NCBI RefSeq assembly: GCF_009725165.1
Contig: NZ_WNZW01000019.1
Location: 1 to 59,131, forward strand
Source: Paenibacillus woosongensis
GTDB taxonomy: Bacteria > Bacillota > Bacilli > Paenibacillales > Paenibacillaceae
Direction of reading: 5' to 3'
Length of the DNA stretch: 59,131 bases
The translations under genes were made by a program, and so were the position numbers. The notes beneath the pieces are model-generated. The model had not been told where the DNA came from, made no database searches, and saw only the letters and a list, made by a program, of their open reading frames with translations. Of this stretch, positions 35,026 through 42,571 are shown piece by piece (position 1 is the stretch's first letter; every line of letters begins with the position of its first letter).

Positions 35026-36022
35026 AAAGTTCCTGATCGAACGCCGCAGCTGGATTCTGCTCGTCATCGTCCTGCAGCTGCTTACCTTATCCGTAGCCTA
35101 CCTGGATGCGGATATCCCGATGGACTCGCTGCTCTACATTGTCTTTTTATCGACGATGATCTTCGTTATTTTCCTGGTCGTCCGTTATCATCAAGAGACC
35201 CGCTTCTATAAAAACCTGGAGCAATGGGAGCCGCATCTCGACGTAACGGGCTTAGCGGAAGGGCGCCGCCCTTTCGAGACGGCTACCCGCACCCTGCTCC
35301 TGCAGCAGACGGAACGGCTTAGGCAGGAGGCCGCGTATAATCGCACTGCGCTTGAGGAGGAGAAGGATTACCTCTTGTCGTGGATCCATGAGGTGAAGAC
35401 ACCGCTGAGCGCCATGCATCTCATGCTGGAGCGGCTGGAGGAGGAGCCCCTGAAGACGCAGCTGACCTACGAATGGCTGCGCATCCATCTTCTGCTCGAT
35501 CAGCAGCTGCACCAGAAGCGAATGCCGTCCATGGAAAATGATCTGTATGTCGAGGAAATCGATTTGAAGGCTCTGCTCTTCACAGAAATTCGCACGCTGC
35601 GGTCATGGTGCATGCAGAAGGGCATCGGTTTTGACGTGGATTTAGAGATGACCTGGATCCTTAGCGATGCCAAGTGGCTCGCCTTCATTCTCCGCCAGCT
35701 GTTGACCAATGCCGTGAAGTACAGCGAAGCTGGAGACATTTCCGTGAACAGCCGCACCCGCGGCGACCTCACCGTGCTGGAAGTGCAGGATCACGGGCGC
35801 GGGATTGATCCGCGCGATCTCCCGCGCATTTTCGATAAGGGCTTCACTTCCACAACCAAGCATCATGAGGATAAAGCAACGGGGATGGGACTATACTTAG
35901 CCAATAAGGCTGCCCAAGCGCTCCATATTCGCATCGAGGCCGAGTCCAGGCCGGGAGTTGGCACGACGATGAGGCTTGTTTTTCCGCAGCGGAATGCGTT
36001 CGTGCAAATTCAGGGGGAATAG
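35018..36022 (+). CDS. bceS: Sensor histidine kinase, BceS-like
   Basis: This 334-residue kinase belongs to the intramembrane-sensing type: two closely spaced membrane segments (about 12-30 and 38-57) with only a few residues outside, so it cannot bind drugs on its own and takes its signal from the BceAB transporter. The phosphorylated histidine is in WIHEVKTPLSAMH (about residue 124). The ATPase domain has LTNAVKYS and DHGRGI, then GMGLYLANKAA. GTG 35018 is chosen because AGGAAGG stands 8 bases upstream and it gives the common GTGATTAG overlap with bceR. A GTG nine bases earlier is also possible. Confidence 0.9.
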   Translation: MIRKFLIERRSWILLVIVLQLLTLSVAYLDADIPMDSLLYIVFLSTMIFVIFLVVRYHQETRFYKNLEQWEPHLDVTGLAEGRRPFETATRTLLLQQTERLRQEAAYNRTALEEEKDYLLSWIHEVKTPLSAMHLMLERLEEEPLKTQLTYEWLRIHLLLDQQLHQKRMPSMENDLYVEEIDLKALLFTEIRTLRSWCMQKGIGFDVDLEMTWILSDAKWLAFILRQLLTNAVKYSEAGDISVNSRTRGDLTVLEVQDHGRGIDPRDLPRIFDKGFTSTTKHHEDKATGMGLYLANKAAQALHIRIEAESRPGVGTTMRLVFPQRNAFVQIQGE

Positions 36023-36026
36023 CACA

Positions 36027-36052
36027 GGCATGTGACAGCATTGTCACATGCC
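36027..36052 (+). promoter_or_regulatory. BceR-type operator
   Basis: GGCATGTGACA and TGTCACATGCC form a perfect 11-base inverted repeat with a 4-base spacer. It contains TGTGAC and GTCACA half-sites like those known for BceR-type regulators. It lies 48 bases upstream of a TATAAT (36100-36105). Confidence 0.8.
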
Positions 36053-36099
36053 TTATTCATTTGTTCGGCGAAACGAAGGAACAAGGCTGCGATCCCTTT

Positions 36100-36105
36100 T
36101 ATAAT
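36100..36105 (+). promoter_or_regulatory. Promoter -10 box of bceAB
   Basis: TATAAT stands 29 bases before the bceA start codon without a recognisable -35 box. That fits a promoter needing the activator bound at 36027-36052. Confidence 0.6.
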
Positions 36106-36134
36106 AGAGCTAGAGAACAAAGGAGTGTGGAGAA

Positions 36135-36896
36135 ATGGCGATACTGGAAGCTACGAAAATCCATAAAAGCTACGGCAATAAATACAATAAACAAGAAGTC
36201 TTAAAAGGGATCGACCTGAGCATCGAGCAAGGGGAATTCGTAAGTATCATGGGGGCGTCCGGCTCCGGAAAAACAACGCTGCTGAACGTCCTCTCTTCCA
36301 TCGATCAGGTGAGCGGCGGCATCGTGCTCATCGAAGGCCAGGAAATGACGGGTATGAAGGAGAAAGAGCTGGCAGAATTCCGCAAGCGGCATTTGGGGTT
36401 TATTTTTCAGGAATATAACCTGCTGGACTCGCTCACCGTGAAGGAGAACATTCTGCTTCCCTTGTCGATTTCCAAAGTATCCAAGAAAGAAGCAGACCGT
36501 AAGTTTCAGACTGTCGCAACCGAGCTGGGCATTTATGAGCTGAAGGACAAATACCCGAACGAAATTTCCGGCGGGCAGAAGCAGCGCACCTCGGCCGCCC
36601 GGGCGTTCATTCATGAGCCGAGTATTATTTTTGCGGATGAGCCAACAGGGGCGCTGGATTCCAAGTCGGCCTCCGATTTGCTGAACAAGCTGAGCGAGCT
36701 GAACGAGAAACGGCAGGCAACGATCGTCATGGTGACGCATGATCCGGTTGCCGCGAGCTACTGCGGGCGGGTGATTTTCATCAAGGATGGGCAGATTTAC
36801 ACGCAGTTAAATAAAGGGGAAGAGACAAGGCAGACGTTCTTCAAAGACATTATGAAGACGCAGGGGTTGCTAGGAGGGGTGCAGGTTGAGCATTAA
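36135..36896 (+). CDS. bceA: Peptide-antibiotic ABC transporter ATPase, BceA-like
   Basis: This 253-residue ATPase drives the BceAB-type transporter that frees lipid II-cycle targets from cell-wall antibiotics such as bacitracin. Walker A is GASGSGKTTLL, the signature is SGGQKQR, Walker B is IIFADEPTGALDS and the switch histidine is in MVTHDP. The family is the MacB/LolD-like group. AAAGGAGTG precedes the ATG. The last 11 bases overlap the permease gene. Confidence 0.94.
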   Translation: MAILEATKIHKSYGNKYNKQEVLKGIDLSIEQGEFVSIMGASGSGKTTLLNVLSSIDQVSGGIVLIEGQEMTGMKEKELAEFRKRHLGFIFQEYNLLDSLTVKENILLPLSISKVSKKEADRKFQTVATELGIYELKDKYPNEISGGQKQRTSAARAFIHEPSIIFADEPTGALDSKSASDLLNKLSELNEKRQATIVMVTHDPVAASYCGRVIFIKDGQIYTQLNKGEETRQTFFKDIMKTQGLLGGVQVEH

Positions 36897-38829
36897 TTAC
36901 ATCATTCTCCGCAACCTGAAGAAGAACGCCAAGAACTATTACCTGTACGTTTTCGCCCTCATCTTCAGCGTTGCGCTTTATTTTGCCTTCGTTACGCTGC
37001 AGTACGACCCTGCCATGGATGAGATCAAAGGAAGCATCAAGGGCGGTGCAGCGATGAGGGCTGGATCCGTCCTGCTGGTGGTCATCGTGTCGGTGTTCCT
37101 GCTGTACGCCAATAATCTGTTCATCAAGCGGCGCAGTAAAGAGATCGGTCTATTTCAATTGATCGGATTGACCAAGAACCGGATCTTCCGCATCCTGACG
37201 GCGGAGAATTTCATTCTCTATTTCGGTTCGATGCTGGTTGGGATGTTCGTGGGGTTTTCTTTTTCCAAGCTGATTATTATGATTTTGTTCAAAATTACCG
37301 GTGTGGAGTCCGGGGCAGCGCTAAGGTTCTCCACTCAGGCTTTCATTCAGACACTCATCATATTCCTGGCGATTTATGCACTCATCATGCTGATGAATTA
37401 TGCGTTCATGAAGCGGCAGAGCATTCTGTCCCTCTTCCGGGTGCTGTCTTCGACTGAGGAGAAGGTGAAGAAGGTGTCCATGTGGGAGATGATTCTCGGT
37501 ATCATCGGCTTAGCGTTGATCGCGCTCGGTTATTACATTTCAACGAGGCTGTTCAGCGGAGACTTTGTTGAAATGATTCAACTGTTCCTAGCGATGGTTG
37601 GCATCCTTGGCTCAGTCATTTTGGGTACGTACTTGTTCTATAAGGGGTCGGTACGGTTCATCTTCTATTTGATACGCAGGAAAAAAGATGGATATCTGAA
37701 CATCAACGAAGTTCTGTCACTCTCTTCCATCATGTTCCGCATGAAATCCAACGCGCTGCTGCTGACCATTATTACGACGGTATCCGCACTGGCCATCGGC
37801 CTGTTGTCGCTCAGCTACATTGCCTATTACTCGGCTGAACGGTCGGGAAAAAACGACGTGCCTAACGACTTCGCCTTTACAGTTCAGGCAGATGCGGACA
37901 AGTTCAAAGCGGCTTTAACCTCCGGCGGCATTCCGTTCCAGGAGACGTTCATTGAAGTGCTTCAGGTTAAGGGGGACTTCGGTCAGGTTATAGAGAACCG
38001 CTTCGGAAATGATGCCTCTGATACCAAAATCATATCCGTTAGCGTCATTAGCGATGCATCGGTCGATCAGCTTGATCTGTCCGAGGGGGAGACGCTTTTG
38101 AGGGGGTATAACGACGTAATGCAAAACTTCCTTGCCATTCAAGATAGCGGTGAAATCCAGCTGATGGGACGGGAGAATTCCGTTCCGCTGCAAATTCGTG
38201 CCTTTGAACGCCAATACCCTGTCTCCTGGCATTACACCGGCGGTTTTCCGATCGTGGTAGTAGATCAATCCGTATTCGAGCGCTTGAAGCAGGATGCCGA
38301 CCCGAAAATTCAAAAGGATTCCCCCGCATATATCGGAATCAATATTGCTAATCCGACCAAGCTGGAGGAAGCGAACGCGGTATTTGAGGAACTGGCACTG
38401 GATCAGAACCAGGCAAATGAATCGCAGTTGGGCGTCATACGCAACCAGAAGCAAACAATGGGACTGATCATGTTCGTGGTTGGCTTCCTAGGCCTCACCT
38501 TCCTGATGACCTCTGGCTGCATTCTATACTTCAAGCAGATGGATGAAAGCGAGGAAGAGAAGCCGAATTACACGATATTAAGAAAGCTCGGCTTCACCCA
38601 AGGAGATTTGTTAAAAGGGATTCAGGCCAAACAATTGTTCAACTTCGGCATTCCGCTGCTGGTGGGACTGCTGCACAGCTACTTCGCCGTCAAATCGGGC
38701 TGGTTCCTGTTTGGCACCGAGCTGTGGACGCCGATGATTCTGGTCATGCTGCTGTATACGGCGCTCTACTCCATCTTCGCGATTCTGTCGGTGCTGTATT
38801 ACAAACGGGTGATTCGGGAGTCCTTGTAA
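36886..38829 (+). CDS. bceB: Peptide-antibiotic ABC transporter permease, BceB-like
   Basis: This 647-residue permease starts at TTG with GGAGGGG upstream, inside the end of bceA. It has about ten membrane segments with a large extracellular domain of about 220 residues between segments VII and VIII (about 325-540), the part that governs drug recognition and signalling to the BceS-type kinase. The FtsX-like motif region includes IKRRSKEIGLFQLIGL, characteristic of this family. Drug specificity cannot be told from sequence. Confidence 0.93.
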   Translation: MSINYIILRNLKKNAKNYYLYVFALIFSVALYFAFVTLQYDPAMDEIKGSIKGGAAMRAGSVLLVVIVSVFLLYANNLFIKRRSKEIGLFQLIGLTKNRIFRILTAENFILYFGSMLVGMFVGFSFSKLIIMILFKITGVESGAALRFSTQAFIQTLIIFLAIYALIMLMNYAFMKRQSILSLFRVLSSTEEKVKKVSMWEMILGIIGLALIALGYYISTRLFSGDFVEMIQLFLAMVGILGSVILGTYLFYKGSVRFIFYLIRRKKDGYLNINEVLSLSSIMFRMKSNALLLTIITTVSALAIGLLSLSYIAYYSAERSGKNDVPNDFAFTVQADADKFKAALTSGGIPFQETFIEVLQVKGDFGQVIENRFGNDASDTKIISVSVISDASVDQLDLSEGETLLRGYNDVMQNFLAIQDSGEIQLMGRENSVPLQIRAFERQYPVSWHYTGGFPIVVVDQSVFERLKQDADPKIQKDSPAYIGINIANPTKLEEANAVFEELALDQNQANESQLGVIRNQKQTMGLIMFVVGFLGLTFLMTSGCILYFKQMDESEEEKPNYTILRKLGFTQGDLLKGIQAKQLFNFGIPLLVGLLHSYFAVKSGWFLFGTELWTPMILVMLLYTALYSIFAILSVLYYKRVIRESL

Positions 38830-39361
38830 GGAACATGACTTCAAAGGCGGACCGTAAACTTTGCACCCCATGCCATGACCTAGTAGAAATTAAAAATGCA
38901 GAGCAGATGTTATATCTGCTCTGTCAGAATATTGAGACATTGTGAAGACCTTAATAAATGCTAGGCTTTAGTCTGTAGAACAGGATTAGCAATATCGGAA
39001 GTAAAGACAGTAGTCGTCTATTAGTCAGCTCATCCTAGTCGAATATTCATATATAAACTCGCTCAGGAGGAGAAAATCTGTAAATGTATATGAAAATTCA
39101 TATATATTTGGTCGTTTAGCCGTAATGCCGCTTATTATATTCGAATTATCGAATACATTCTCAGGAGAGCAACGAAATAACGCTTGAATCAGAAGTATTC
39201 AATCTTTATTATAACTGGAGAAATTCGTGAATTGCAGCAAGACTTATTATATCGGGACAATATTGATTCAGCTTCAAAACAGTGAGCCATATTATAAGCG
39301 ACTGCGAAATGTATAAGATATTTAACAGAAGTACACCCACTCGGTACACTCAAATTGTCGA
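38830..39361. other. Gene-free stretch after bceB
   Basis: This AT-rich stretch contains no convincing gene. The only clear structures are a perfect 10-base inverted repeat, CAGAGCAGAT/ATCTGCTCTG (38899-38923), probably a terminator of bceAB or of antisense transcription, and a small palindrome ATATGAAAATTCATAT near 39090. An AGGAGGAG motif at about 39066 leads only to a ten-codon frame. Confidence 0.5.
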
Positions 39362-39400
39362 GAAACCCACGTCATTATGACGTTGGGTTTCCTTTCTTTC
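39362..39400 (+). terminator. Terminator in the bceB/AAA convergent region
   Basis: GAAACCCACGTCA (39362-39374) pairs with TGACGTTGGGTTTC (39378-39391) with a single bulge, followed by a CTTTCTTTC tract on the plus strand. Confidence 0.7.
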
Positions 39401-39408
39401 ATTAAGAA

Positions 39409-39462
39409 GGCTGTCGAGACTTTCTCGACAGCCTGGCCGAGCAGATATTACATTCTGCTCGG
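39409..39462 (-). terminator. Double hairpin after the AAA ATPase gene
   Basis: Two perfect stems lie side by side: GGCTGTCGAGA/TCTCGACAGCC (39409-39433) and CCGAGCAGA/TCTGCTCGG (39437-39462). On the minus strand they directly follow the ATPase stop codon. Confidence 0.6.
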
Positions 39463-39472
39463 TTCTTTGTAT

Positions 39473-41176
39473 TTAGGAGCGCCTAGAAATCGATGGTTCT
39501 TCCGCCCGTTTATAACGCACGTCATCGTCCCCTTGATCCGGGCTGCCCGGTGCCGAGTTGCCGCCGTCCAGCACAGCTTCTTCCTTCACATAGTCCTCCA
39601 AGTCTTCCTTCGGCGTTGCGGTCACTGCACGCACATTGGCCCATTCGCGGATCGCCCGGATTTGCTCGGCTTGGGTAATCGACAGCGGCACCGTGTTTAC
39701 GATGGCCCGCTCGAAATCCCCCAATCGAATCGAACGATCCACCGCATAAGCTTCAAACAAAGCATCAATGACCAATTGTTCGATTTCCGCTCCGACGAAG
39801 CCCTCGCATTTTTCCGCCAAATCGTCCAGCACCTCGTCCGTTAACTGGAAATCCCCAATGACCTCCGGGTGCGTCAGGCGTCTGCCCATATGAACCTTCA
39901 GAATTTCCTTCCGCTCCCGCTTGGTCGGCAGGTCAACAAAGAAAATTTCGTCAAAGCGGCCTTTCCGCATAAGCTCCGGAGGTAATCCGGCAATGTTATT
40001 GGCCGTGGCTACCACGAACACCTGGCTTGTCTTCTCCTGCATCCAGGTCAGGAACTGGGCAAACACACGGGCGGATGTCCCGCCATCGCCGCTGCTGGAT
40101 GTCGCACTGAAGCCCTTCTCGATCTCGTCGATCCACAAAATGCAAGGCGAGATCGCTTCGGCGGTCTTGATCGCTTTGCGCATATTCTCTTCGCTGCTGC
40201 CTACAAAGCCGCTAAAAATTTTTCCAACATCAAGCCGCAGCAAAGGCAGCTGCCACATAGAGCTGATGGATTTACTGATCAGGCTTTTTCCACAGCCCGG
40301 TACGCCTGTGATCAGCACCCCTTTAGGAGAAGGCAAGCCATATTTGCTGGCCGAATCCAGCCAGGATTTATTCCGTCTCGTCAGCCAGCGCTTCAGGTTT
40401 TCTAAGCCGCCGACATCCTCCATCCGCAGTTCGCTACGGATAAACTCCAAAATGCCCGTCTTCTTGATAATTTGCTCCTTCTCTTCGAGAATAACCTCAA
40501 CATCCCGGATATCCAGCTGGCCGTCTTCCACCATCGCACGGGCAAATGCATTCTCAGCCTCGGATAGCGTCAAACCAAGCGCCGCTTTGGCGATGCGCTC
40601 CCGCTCCTCGGCCGTAACTTCGATTTGAATGCGCCCTCTATTCTCGTTAACGGCAATCATTTCATCCAGCACGGTTTTGATTTCGTTAAAGGACGGCAGT
40701 TCAAAATCAACGATCGTGATATCCTTCTGCAGTTCCTCCGGCAGGACTAGAAACGGCGATGTAAAAATGACATTGATCGGGTTCGGGTTCTGCTTAATGC
40801 GAATCAATATGTCACGCAGCTTCCGGATAACCTGGTAATCCGCTGCTCTCCCTTGACCTCCAAAATAAATATGAAAGTCCTGCAGCACGACAATGCAGGG
40901 ACTATCGTATTTCTCAATGAACTCCAGCGCCTTCAAAGGCTGCTTGGTGTCATCGCGGGAATGGCCGCTCACATCCACGATACCCGTTGTCATGCGCCAA
41001 ACCAGCACTTCCCTTGGCGTCTTGATCAGCGGAATATCCTGCGCAATGGAGCGAATGACTGACATGGCGCGGTCTTCCTCCCAGGTCTGGATATATAGGT
41101 AAGGAAACCTTGCCTTTAGCAGATTGGCTAGCAAGGTTCTGGTTTTCGATTGCGTTCCTGATGCGGGTACAGTCAT
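39473..41176 (-). CDS. Ycf46-like AAA ATPase
   Basis: This protein of 567 residues has an N-terminal domain of about 240 residues and a C-terminal AAA module. The start at 41176 is chosen because GGAGG lies 11 bases upstream, while the TTG 18 bases earlier sits within that site. The N-terminal part opens with a segment PYLYIQTWEEDRA like that of Ycf46 proteins. The AAA part has Walker A TGVPGCGKS (about 290-298), Walker B CILWIDEIEKG, the sensor segment VVATANN and the Arg-finger stretch MRKGRFDEIFF. Ycf46 relatives are best known from cyanobacteria and plastids with poorly defined function. It lies 24 bases after a membrane HhH protein gene, so the two probably act together. Confidence 0.8.
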   Translation of the reverse strand: MTVPASGTQSKTRTLLANLLKARFPYLYIQTWEEDRAMSVIRSIAQDIPLIKTPREVLVWRMTTGIVDVSGHSRDDTKQPLKALEFIEKYDSPCIVVLQDFHIYFGGQGRAADYQVIRKLRDILIRIKQNPNPINVIFTSPFLVLPEELQKDITIVDFELPSFNEIKTVLDEMIAVNENRGRIQIEVTAEERERIAKAALGLTLSEAENAFARAMVEDGQLDIRDVEVILEEKEQIIKKTGILEFIRSELRMEDVGGLENLKRWLTRRNKSWLDSASKYGLPSPKGVLITGVPGCGKSLISKSISSMWQLPLLRLDVGKIFSGFVGSSEENMRKAIKTAEAISPCILWIDEIEKGFSATSSSGDGGTSARVFAQFLTWMQEKTSQVFVVATANNIAGLPPELMRKGRFDEIFFVDLPTKRERKEILKVHMGRRLTHPEVIGDFQLTDEVLDDLAEKCEGFVGAEIEQLVIDALFEAYAVDRSIRLGDFERAIVNTVPLSITQAEQIRAIREWANVRAVTATPKEDLEDYVKEEAVLDGGNSAPGSPDQGDDDVRYKRAEEPSISRRS

Positions 41177-41200
41177 TGGCGTTCCTGCCTCCAAATCAAA

Positions 41201-42187
41201 TTAATAGTCGATGATCCTGCCTGACGCAGGTGAATTTATCGGAGCATTACTCTTGTGTGAGAAAACAACAAGGGGCGCGATCCGATCAAGGGTATACTTT
41301 TTCAGCCCCATGACATCCGAGAAATGCTCTAAGGACTTGAACCCTCCCAGCTCTTCACGCTTCATCATGACACGTTTGGCGAGAATCGTTCCGATTCCCG
41401 GAAGCGAAGCAATTTGAGCCTCAGATGCCGTATTGATATCCGTCCTGTCTCTCTCCAGCAAAGGTCTCTTCGTCAGCGGCGGCATACTGCCGGATGAAAG
41501 AGGTTCGTTATCCATTGACGAGGGCATGCCTCCAAATGGAGGCGGTACGGCGCCCTGGGGCGGAGGCATCCAGCCTGATGGAGGTGGTACATTACCTAGC
41601 GGCGGAGGCATACCTCCTAATGAAAGTGGCACTTGGCCCACCGGCGGCGGCATGCTTCCAGATGGAGGTGGCACATGGCCCACCGGCGGCGGCATGCTTC
41701 CAGATGGAGGCGGCACGGCGCCCTGTGGTGAGCCCATACCTTCGGGTGCCGGCATATTGTAAGGCGGCAGCTCTACCGTCCTTGGCACTGGCGGCATATT
41801 ATGCGGCAGCGTACGGCCATCAGTCGCTGTATTGAACTGGCTCTGACTGTCCTGCCACATTTGCTGCGATCTCTGCTGCTCCATTTCCTTAATTGCAGCA
41901 AGCTGAACCAAATAATCCTGGCGAATAGTGAAGGCATGGATAATAGATACAATCCACATCGTAAATACAATGCTTGCGCCGACCCCAGAGCCGGACATCA
42001 TAAACGCCCCTATAAGCAGCCCAAGATACATAAACCCGAAATTACGCCAGACATGATTCTTCACTCTGATCCCGGCGTATAAAAAGGCCACAAAGCTAGT
42101 AAGCCCGAGAGGCACAAAGGTGGCCGCAACCCACCAGCTAGCTGCGATCCCTGAAGGCTGATTTTGGTTCGTATATTTCTGACTCAC
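41201..42187 (-). CDS. Membrane protein with proline-rich repeats and ComEA-like helix-hairpin-helix
   Basis: This protein has 328 residues. Two or three membrane segments occupy about 15-100 (GLTSFVAFLYAG, LGLLIGAFMMSG, and the next hydrophobic run). A linker of about 120 residues repeats PPPSGSMPPPVG-type units. The last 75 residues form a ComEA-like helix-hairpin-helix domain (DINTASEAQIASLPGIG, then KRVMMKREELGGFKS), which usually binds DNA without sequence preference. If the N-terminus is inserted as predicted, the side on which this domain lies is not clear from sequence. It is transcribed with the AAA ATPase gene. Confidence 0.7.
   Translation of the reverse strand: MSQKYTNQNQPSGIAASWWVAATFVPLGLTSFVAFLYAGIRVKNHVWRNFGFMYLGLLIGAFMMSGSGVGASIVFTMWIVSIIHAFTIRQDYLVQLAAIKEMEQQRSQQMWQDSQSQFNTATDGRTLPHNMPPVPRTVELPPYNMPAPEGMGSPQGAVPPPSGSMPPPVGHVPPPSGSMPPPVGQVPLSLGGMPPPLGNVPPPSGWMPPPQGAVPPPFGGMPSSMDNEPLSSGSMPPLTKRPLLERDRTDINTASEAQIASLPGIGTILAKRVMMKREELGGFKSLEHFSDVMGLKKYTLDRIAPLVVFSHKSNAPINSPASGRIIDY
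41635..41718 (-). repeat. 42-bp tandem repeat in the proline-rich linker
   Basis: Two adjacent 42-base units (41635-41676 and 41677-41718) are nearly identical. They sit inside a more degenerate repeat region of about 200 bases. The unit is a multiple of three, so copy number changes keep the frame and would vary the linker length between strains. Confidence 0.85.
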
Positions 42188-42333
42188 ACCATCCCCCCCT
42201 TACTGCAGTTCCTCGATTATGTAGTACTTTATAGCTCATCGATCACCCGGTCTAAATGCATTTTTAATAGATATATACGAATTCCACCCAAAAAGGAAGC
42301 ACTTTCTATTCGGACACGAGCATAATTTACAAT

Positions 42334-42400
42334 AAAAAAACACCCTCTAGAACTTTATCGGAAGAATCAAGGAGATTCTCCAATAAACCTTTCAAGGGTG
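42334..42400 (-). terminator. Terminator of the receptor/peptide operon
   Basis: On the minus strand CACCCT pairs with AGGGTG, enclosing a second nearly perfect stem (TTTATTGG-AGAATC with GATTCTTCCGATAAA), and a run of seven T residues follows. Confidence 0.8.
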
Positions 42401-42430
42401 CATGTCACGGTAATTCAATTGCCCTACAGC

Positions 42431-42571
42431 CTATCCTCCCAGGCCATGAATCAGCGGTTTGATTCCAGGTTCGTTATACATGACGCCAGCCAGACCTCCG
42501 ACCCCTTCAGAAACAGCCAAAATTAATACAAGACTGCATACAATCAACAGTACGGATTTACCTTTTCTCAT
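42431..42571 (-). CDS. aloP: Pre-propeptide of a quorum-sensing system (AloP-like)
   Basis: This 46-residue secreted peptide precursor starts inside the last codons of the receptor gene (14-base overlap) with CAAGGAAACC before the ATG. Residues 1-5 are MRKGK, followed by a hydrophobic signal core (SVLLIVCSLVLILAVS) and a short C-terminal part ending GIKPLIHGLGG. This plan, with the mature signal at the extreme C-terminus, is that of AimP/Phr-type and Paenibacillus Alo peptides. The mature peptide is probably 6-10 residues from the end (for example LIHGLGG), though the cleavage site cannot be read from sequence. The gene is too small to be found by usual length limits. A strong terminator follows. 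Confidence 0.75.
   Translation of the reverse strand: MRKGKSVLLIVCSLVLILAVSEGVGGLAGVMYNEPGIKPLIHGLGG

Noticed and set aside
38899..38923. Strong hairpin after bceB as its certain terminator
   Set aside because: The stem is perfect but no T-run follows on the plus strand. The T-rich side is on the minus strand, so I did not list it as a plus-strand terminator.
39050..39110. Possible small gene after an AGGAGGAG motif
   Set aside because: The following frame has only ten codons before a stop and no support from context.
41433..41835. Plus-strand frames with repeated Gly/Pro units opposite the HhH protein gene
   Set aside because: They mirror the proline-rich tandem repeat of the real gene on the other strand and have no ribosome site.
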